Assembly: GCF_023278565.1 (NCBI RefSeq)
Contig: NC_064673.1
Span: forward strand, 2,418,001 to 2,482,000
Reading direction: 5' to 3'
Origin: Colletotrichum lupini
Taxonomy: Eukaryota; Ascomycota; Sordariomycetes; Glomerellales; Glomerellaceae
DNA: 64,000 bases
Shown one piece after another: positions 57,346-64,000 of the stretch. The notes beneath the pieces were generated by a model. That model made no database searches. It was not told where the DNA came from and saw only the letters and a list, made by a program, of their open reading frames with translations. The position numbers and the translations under genes are program-made. Every line of letters begins with the position of its first letter. The stretch's first letter is position 1.

Positions 57346-59849
57346 ATGGCGCCTTCGCTTCTCTCCACGCTCTCTTCCGCCCTCCTCCTCACGTCATCCG
57401 CGACCGCTGTCCAGACCTATCAACTCGCCGACAGCTACGACTCGACCAACTTTCTTGAGAAGTTTGGTTTCTTCACGGTATGTTCCAAGTCGATAAGTGA
57501 TGCATTAGAACTTTGGCTGATCATCTATCTAGAGCGACCACTCCACCGGGAACTACAACGATGTCGACCCCACCGGTGGATATGTCAGCTACAAGTCGGC
57601 AGCAGATGCTCAGAGCATGGGTCTCGTAAAGACTGAGGGCGGTGACCTGTACCTCGGTGTCGACTCTACATCTACCCTCGATGCCGCTGGTATCGGCAGA
57701 AGCAGTGTAAGAATCGAGAGTACGGCCAAGTACGGTCAGGGACTTTTTGTCATCAACTTTTCCCATCTTCCTAAGCCTGTCTGCGGTGCGTGGCCTGCGG
57801 TGTAAGTCTCTTTCACATTCTTCAGCCCATCCATAATGCTGATCAGATACCACCAGCTGGACCGTTGGCAACCCCTGGCCCGCTGCCGGCGAAATCGACA
57901 TCGTTGAGACCTGGAACGAGGACAATGTGAACAAGGTCGTCCTTCACACCGACGGCACGCTCGGCGAGTGCCGCATCGACGGAACGAACATGACCGGCAC
58001 CATCAGCAAGCCCAACTGCGCAAACTATGCCGCAGGCCAGTCAGACAACGAAGGCTGCGCCGGTCTTGATGGCGCTGCCCCCTTTGGATCCGCCGAGGGA
58101 GGAGTTTACGCCATGCAATGGACTGACACCGCCATCCGCGTCTGGGGCTTTACTCACGCCAACGTTCCCGCCGACATCGCGAGCGCCAACCCGAACCCCG
58201 ATGCCTGGGGCACGCCCAGCTTCACCACCAGCACCTGCGCCGCTGACAAGCTGTTCGAGGAGCAGAAGCTCGTGGCCAACATTGACTTCTGCGGTGTGGC
58301 CGGAAACGATGGTATCTGGACCCAGACTTGTGAGGCGAAGACTGGTATGACTTGCAAGGAGTACGTTGCCGCCAACCCGACTGCCTTTGCCGATGTTTTC
58401 TTCAAGATCAGCTCCATCAAGTACTACAACCTCAAGGACGGCAACGCCACTGCCTCAGTCATCTCCAGCTCAGTTGCCGCTTCGACTGTCGCTGCCTCTA
58501 CCTCTGTCGCGCAGACCGCTGTCGTCAGCTCCGCCCTGTCCACCGCTGTGGCCTCCGAAAAGCCTGTTGCGACTTCTGCCGCCGCCATTGAGAGCTTGAC
58601 CACCCGTCTGGCGACCTCCACCGTTTATGCTACCAACATCAAGACCATCACCTCTTGTGCCGCCGAAGTTACCAACTGCCCGGCCCGCGAGACCCCTCAG
58701 GTCGTCACCGAGGTCGTTGCTGTCACTACCACCGTCTGCCCCGTCGTCGACGTCCCTACGCAGTTGACCGTCATCAAGACCGAGGTCCACACCATCACCT
58801 CCTGCGCCCCTGAGGTCACCAACTGCCCCGCCCGACAGACCACCGTCACCAGCCAGGCAGTCATCCCGACGACCGTAGCCATCCCCGTCGAGAGCTACAT
58901 CCCCTCAAAGCCCGCCGGCGGCGATGCCCCCATCACCGTCAGCTCCCAGGAGCCTGTCGCCGATATCACCACGGCTATCACAACCTACGAGACCAACATC
59001 ATCACAATCACCTCTTGCGCCGCAGAAGTCACAAACTGCCCGGCCAGGACTTCCACTGTCGTCACAAGCAAGGTCATTCCTACTACTATACCCGGTGTCC
59101 CTGCCGTTCCCACCACCGCCGGCTCCGCGAAGCCTGTCGTCACCGGCCAGCCTCCCGCCGAGCAAATCACCACCTACCTCACTAACGTTGTCACCATCAC
59201 CTCCTGCGCTGCCGAAGTAACCAACTGCCCCGCGAGAACCTCTACCATCATTACCAGTGCCGTTGTCCCCAAGCCTACCACTGAGGCAAGCCAGAAGCCT
59301 GTCCTCACCACCGACGTCCCCACCGTCTTGACCACATACAAGACCAACCTCGTCACGATCACTTCCTGCGCCGCAGAGGTTACGAACTGCCCGGCCAGGA
59401 CTTCCACCATCGTCACCAGCGAGCTCATCTCCACCACGGTCCCCAAGCCCGTCACTACCCCCGTCGTTGGTGGCACTGCCGTCTCTGAGAAGCCTGTTCC
59501 TGCCACTTCCGGTGCCTCCACCGCCCCTGGCGCCGGTGTTCCTACCGTCGGTGTTCCCGCCTCCAGCAGCACCGTCTCTACCGAGAAGCCCGTCCTCGAG
59601 ACCCCCGGCGCGTCAGGCACCCACGGCGGCCCTCCCCCCATTCCTACGACCTTGGTCGTTGCACCGTCGGATGGATATAACGGCACTCTGACTACCGCCG
59701 TGATTCCTGTCGGAACTGGTTCTACCTCTCCCTGTGTTGGCGCCGCTTGCCCGGCAACCACCACCGGCCCCGTCCAGGCCGGCGCTGGTAAGCTCAGCTC
59801 TGGTGGCTTGCTTGCGGCTGTAGCGGCATTGGCTGTTTTGGTCATCTAA
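57346..59849 (+). CDS. GH16 family endo-1,3(4)-beta-glucanase-like protein with repeat tail and GPI signal
   Basis: Exons 57346-57477, 57533-57801 and 57857-59849 (two 55-bp introns) give 797 residues. A signal peptide (LLSTLSSALLLTSSATA) precedes the GH16 domain at about 25-330. The catalytic ExDxxE motif is GEIDIVE (E146, D148, E151), preceded by WTVGNPWPA. This is the form found in fungal mixed-linkage and laminarin-type glucanases. Residues from about 430 to 700 hold five copies of a unit with ITSCAAEVTNCPAR (one copy has APEV) separated by Thr/Val/Pro-rich spacers. The C terminus (GGLLAAVAALAVLVI) is a GPI-type signal. It should act at the cell wall, remodelling or degrading beta-glucan; the exact substrate is not readable from sequence. 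Confidence 0.9.
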
Positions 59850-60981
59850 TGTGCGATGCAATCTGCGGTGTCATGTAGAGAAAACATTTCCTTTTCTTCT
59901 GTCGTCTTATTTGTATACTATATGGTTCTCATAGAGCGCATATACCCTTCGGTTAGCATAGGAAGCGTCAGAAACGCGCAGACCAATGTATTATTCAAAC
60001 TGTTCATTTATAGTGCATCGTACTGAGTCGCGCGACGCCCCTTCCACTTTGACGCGAATAGGGAGGCTGCAGATCGTAGGTAAAAATTCAGCTGCTCAAT
60101 CAAAGGATATGCCTTTGATGCATGGGCTTGGAGGGTTGCATCCAACTACCTTGTGCAGATCGCAACCTCACTCACTAGGAAGCGGGCCGGACCGTAAGAC
60201 CGAACGCCTTCATAAATAACCAGGGCGCATTGGGCATGAACGCCTGTAAACCTTTCGTGTAGGTGAAAGTACCTCTGCGGCTCTATTGATTCTAGCTAGA
60301 AGAATAGATCTACTAAAACCTGCTTCAGCCACTGAAATGACATGAGGTAGTCGACGCACATGGTCTGGTATAAGTATGTGAGCAAATAAGCAAGTAGTCC
60401 CTCGAATATCATCTTGGCTCTAGCCAGCCTAGCGGCATGCCAGTGCCGTGATGTCTTGGTGAGACACCCCGCCTCCTCGTCATCAAAGCGCGTCAGGGCT
60501 GCGAGTGGAACGGACCCCAAATGACTGTCGAACGACGTCAATTGGCCTTTGAATATCAAAGGGTTTCCCCCTCACCTCGGTCAAGGCAATGACAGCGCGG
60601 CGTCCTGCATCTCGATTCCAGCGGATATGCGAGCCGTTTCTTGACATTGAGGAATCCTACCATAGTTTAGCGGATACGCCATGACCAGCTATGTACGTCA
60701 CGAACGTTGGGTTTCGTAATCCCTTCCCCTCACATCGTGTAACCGCATACCGGTGGTGCAATACACCAGGATTGCGCCTTCGTGTCACGGGTGGTCTAGG
60801 AGATTTTGGATGTTTGGCTTTTGTCATAAAGTCTGCTTCCGCCGTCTGATAGAAAATTTGTCGTTCTTGTTCTCTCATCAAATCAGTTTGAAGGCTCCAA
60901 ATACCCCGCTTCAGTGGAGTTCGTGATCTTATCCACATTTACTCACCAACTCCTCATCATCCACGCGTCGACGTCATAATC
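59850..60981. other. intergenic, no gene recognised
   Basis: About 1.1 kb between the GH16 gene and the reticulon-like gene. An 87-codon minus-strand frame (60296-60559) has no recognisable feature. Confidence 0.4.
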
Positions 60982-62472
60982 ATGGCTGACCCAACTGTCA
61001 TTGTCTTGCCCGGAACGGCTGATAGCTTCCATCGTACTGACCAGGGAAGGTCGCAGAGTAAGTTTTGTAGGCACGGCAGCAATGTACGTGAAATAGAAGA
61101 CTTACAATTGTTGTCTCAACTCCTTAGTTGCATCAAAAATCCAGAATGCCCTGAACGAAGAACAATCGCCAAGATCGACGCAGGAAGGCCCATTGCGACA
61201 GGTTTTAGGTATTGGGTGAACTTCGTTCGTCAACTAAAACAAGATGCTAATAAAGTCCTTCACCCAGCCCAGAAAGACAGCTTCTACAAGTATATCAACG
61301 TACGTACTTGCTCATGTAGCGCCCGCACTGCAGCTTTGCTAACTTGTAACATTAGTGGGAAGATCCTCTACGCACCCTTGGTGTATATATCGGTACCTTG
61401 AGCATCTTGTTTGGGGCACACTACTTACCCCTCACTCAATTGGCATTGAAGGCGGCGGTCACTACTCTTGGAGGTAAGACTGGACACACTTACTCATGTG
61501 AGCCAATGCTTAAGTTTTCTAGCCGTCTCTGCTGCTGAGTATGCCAGCCGGTCCTTCAGTTCCGACTCCTTATCCACACGCCTTCGACCGAGACAGTATA
61601 GGAGAGTGCCGGACTCTACACTCAACAACACTCTGAGAGATGTTCACGACTTTATTCAATACGCAGTCGTAGAAGCTCAACGAATCATATATGGCGAAGA
61701 CCTGGGAAGAACGTTTGGCGTAAGTGAACACTAGATACAAACTTAATTCGCCATGTGATATAGAATTCAGTGACTAACCTATTTCCAGGCATTCGTCGGA
61801 CTTGCATCTCTGTATGCACTCATTAAAGTCCTTTCTCCGTTTTGGTTAGCTGTAGTCGGAGTGACCGCCATCTTCGTTGCTCCTCTCGCAGCCTCGCCTC
61901 AGGGACGGCAGATCGCCCACGACGCCACTGTGCAGGCTCAAAATGCGGCAAACGTGACCGCTCAGAAGGGCGCAGAGCTCGCTCGTGATGGACAGGCAAA
62001 GACGGCGGAGCTGTCCTCTAAGGCACAACAAGCTGCTTCCGATGCGAGCACGACCCTCGGCAACGCTGCTCGGAGCGGGCAACAGACGGTCTACAACGCG
62101 ACCAACACAACTGCTGATAAGGCGAGAGACTTGCCGCAAGCAGGCACAAATGCACTCAATAATGCTTCTGGATCTGTTACATCGACCTTGGGAGACGTCA
62201 AGCACAACGCCACCGGCTCATCGGCGACCAACAACAGCCGGACGTTTGATGAGAGAACTCGTCAGCCGCTCTCCGGATATGTCACAAGCACAGGATCGGA
62301 TGGCCTCGCTCGATCGTCAGTCAATGAGACTGAGATACCGAGACGTGCCCCTTTGGACCTTGAGGATCAGCTCTCTGCTGAACAGTCTAGTTTGCCTTCA
62401 CTCCCTAGGTCCTTGCCAGTCAAATCTGATATTAAGGGTTTGGGAAATGGAACGGCTACGATTCTCCAATAA
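60982..62472 (+). CDS. reticulon-like endoplasmic reticulum membrane protein
   Basis: Six exons join in phase: 60982-61057, 61128-61208, 61268-61299, 61356-61473, 61523-61719 and 61789-62472, giving 395 residues. After a short N-terminal region comes a reticulon-homology-like domain: FYKYINWEDPLRTLGVYIG, the first membrane hairpin (TLSILFGAHYLPLTQLAL), a loop with RLRPRQYRRVPDSTLNNTL and DVHDFIQYAVVEAQRIIYGE, and the second hairpin (AFVGLASLYALIKVLSPFW, VVGVTAIFVAPLAASPQGR). The tail is Ala/Thr/Asn-rich with heptad-like repeats. Reticulons bend ER membrane into tubules. The second intron (61209-61267) is the least certain: an alternative donor and acceptor nearby give a slightly different junction. 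Confidence 0.78.
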
Positions 62473-63125
62473 AAGGATGGATATGTCGGCGTTGTTGATC
62501 AATCATAGTTTCGAAGAGGAAAGGGCTAAAGCAGCTTCGAAGCAACGACTGTAAACTAGATGCTGCACGCTTCCATATTGGATTTAATATACTGAAACTA
62601 GTAATTCACAAAATTTTGCACCATACTTGTTAGCTCGTAAAGGGTTGAAGTCCCCGAGACTTGGTTCGGCCATCACCTTAGTGAGGTGGGGGGCAGGGTG
62701 AGCTCTTGATGCGCCAGAACTCCATTTTGCGACTCCCTTACAGGCAGTCGTTGGAGAGCATCTTCTAGTATAATGAAAGCTCGACCTCCGAAACGAAACA
62801 GCATTAAGGTTGAACTATAAGAGGCTTCGTGATTAAGGCGGACGCAAGACTTATCGATGGATATTGTTGATGCCAAATAAAATGGATATGGGATGAGTGT
62901 TACGTATGGGAAAACATAGTGTGTATGAATCTCGGATTGAGAAGTCGCGAGCCAGTTGTCTCAACTTGGTGCACGCAATGGGAAATCATGAATGCAGCAG
63001 CTGAGCAGACGAACGTACGACAGGAATGCTTCCTGCATATTGCTTCGCCTCAGACTTACCCTGTACCGACTTCTATTTTGGTGTTGACTCAAATACCTTA
63101 GCAACACACCCTTTTCGGCTGGAGC
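62473..63125. other. intergenic, no gene recognised
   Basis: About 650 bp of normal composition downstream of both converging genes. Nothing recognised. Confidence 0.4.
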
Positions 63126-63426
63126 TTAACTATCCTTATCGATGCGATACAGCAAAGTTCCATGTCCGAACGAATCATACCCGCCCGAGTTTGGACTGTA
63201 GTCACCACCGCCGCCTTCAATGTTGGCGGTCAGGTTGCCATTGACATAGTCACGGAACTCCATTGACCATGAAGCATTGAGACCCTTGACTTCCGCGTAG
63301 TGGGAGTAGAGAGCTTCATAACCAGGTCGTACATCAAATCTAGCTTTTGGGGCCACGACCTCCAGCACACCTTCCCAGCTACGATAAGGCGTGTAAGAAA
63401 CAGTGTGGTTGGTATTGTAAGTCGAC
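63126..63426 (-). pseudogene. 3' fragment of an alginate-lyase-like (PF05426-type) gene cut by a transposon
   Basis: On the minus strand about 100 codons run from the transposon border to a TAA. They contain VSYTPYRSWEGVLEVVAP, VRPGYEALYSHYAEVKGLNA and the ending DYSPNSGGYDSFGHGTLLYR, which resembles the C-terminal part of fungal alginate-lyase-domain proteins. Upstream (to the right) coding gives way abruptly to C-rich terminal repeats and AT-rich degraded DNA. The 5' part, including any signal peptide and catalytic residues, is therefore missing here or lies beyond the insertion. The family assignment rests on pattern memory and is moderate. Confidence 0.45.
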
Positions 63427-64000
63427 CCACCCCCTTTTGGCCACCCCCCCCTTTTGGCCACCCCATTAAAACATAATATCAAAACATCGCTACTAACTAT
63501 ACTTAATTAATTAACTATCTTCTATTACTATAATAATATAGTTATGATTCTCCCTAGGTAATTCGACCCCTGCGAGTCGACTAGGACTAACTAGACGGTC
63601 GCTAGAGTCCTCCTAAGCTCTTTATATATCCTAGATATTTACGAACTTAGTATTTAGGTTTATTAGTATACTCTTCTTTTTTTACGACCTTAATTAGTTA
63701 ACTTTAGCTTTTAGAACTCGAATATAGTACTAAGATATTACTAAATAATAAGCCTACTTGCTAAATACTTTTTTTACTTTTTTAAATAGTAGTTATTAAG
63801 TATTATAGTCTAGACTAAGCTCTATAAATAACTTTAACTAATCGCAGAGCTCGCTAGCCTTTTTAAGTATTAACTAGTTAATAATAAACGCCGCTAATAC
63901 TTAGTTAATAGCTTTTTTAATATTACTAGTTACTTACTTAGTATCTGCGGTCTTTTTAGTTAGTATAATTAGGTTAAGTAAGATTATTAAATTAGTAAGT
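63427..64000. mobile_element. RIP-degraded transposon, probably a DNA transposon end, truncated by the window
   Basis: The border carries two direct copies of CCCCTTTTGGCCACC (63431-63445 and 63448-63462), then CATTAAAACATAATATC, and the DNA then becomes AT-rich and full of stops in all frames. Such C-rich subterminal repeats are typical of the ends of pogo/Tc1-type elements in fungi. The class is a guess because the other end is outside the window. Confidence 0.5.

Noticed and set aside
59174..59845. 223-codon minus-strand frame antisense to the GH16 repeat tail
   Set aside because: Its repeats mirror those of the sense repeats, so it is a shadow.

Overview
The window is nuclear DNA of a filamentous ascomycete (Pezizomycotina, most likely Sordariomycetes). 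Evidence: many short GT-AG introns (about 49-150 bp) with CTNA-type branch sites, single-gene transcription units, a BAS2-like secreted protein, a Pmp3/Sna3-type protein, an Arb1 silencing factor, NLR-type modular proteins, and transposon DNA carrying the one-sided transition signature of repeat-induced point mutation (RIP). Gene models below were assembled by hand, joining exons where splice sites and reading phase agree.

Left part (1-8.2 kb): an accessory, immunity-like locus. A C2H2-protein kinase fusion (minus strand, running off the window) is head-to-head with a DUF7580-subtilisin (peptidase S8) gene. The S8 gene is followed by a small intronless gene for a probable gasdermin-like pore-forming protein. 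This protease/pore-former pairing resembles fungal programmed-cell-death modules of the HET-Q1/HET-Q2 kind. The protease copy is broken by an in-frame stop and a one-base frameshift, so the module looks disarmed here.

9.04-17.55 kb: one AT-rich, RIP-degraded LTR retrotransposon with 177-bp LTRs and a perfect 5-bp target duplication (ATACA). It contains two islands of more normal composition.

17.6-62.5 kb: mostly housekeeping and cell-surface genes in normal-composition DNA: a ThrE/Prm10-type transporter, an acyltransferase-3 membrane protein, a three-module BAS2-like secreted protein, a LaeA-like methyltransferase with a nonsense codon, tRNA-Lys(CUU), a BAHD-like acyltransferase, Clp1, a Pmp3/Sna3-like protein with a PPxY motif, Arb1, an inositol polyphosphate kinase, the splicing helicase Prp22, a probably GPI-anchored Cys-rich protein, a GPI-type GH16 glucanase with a five-copy repeat tail, and a reticulon-like protein. 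Several long intergenic stretches (up to 3.6 kb) hold nothing recognisable.

Right edge (63.1-64 kb): the 3' fragment of an alginate-lyase-like gene interrupted by another RIP-degraded transposon that runs off the window.
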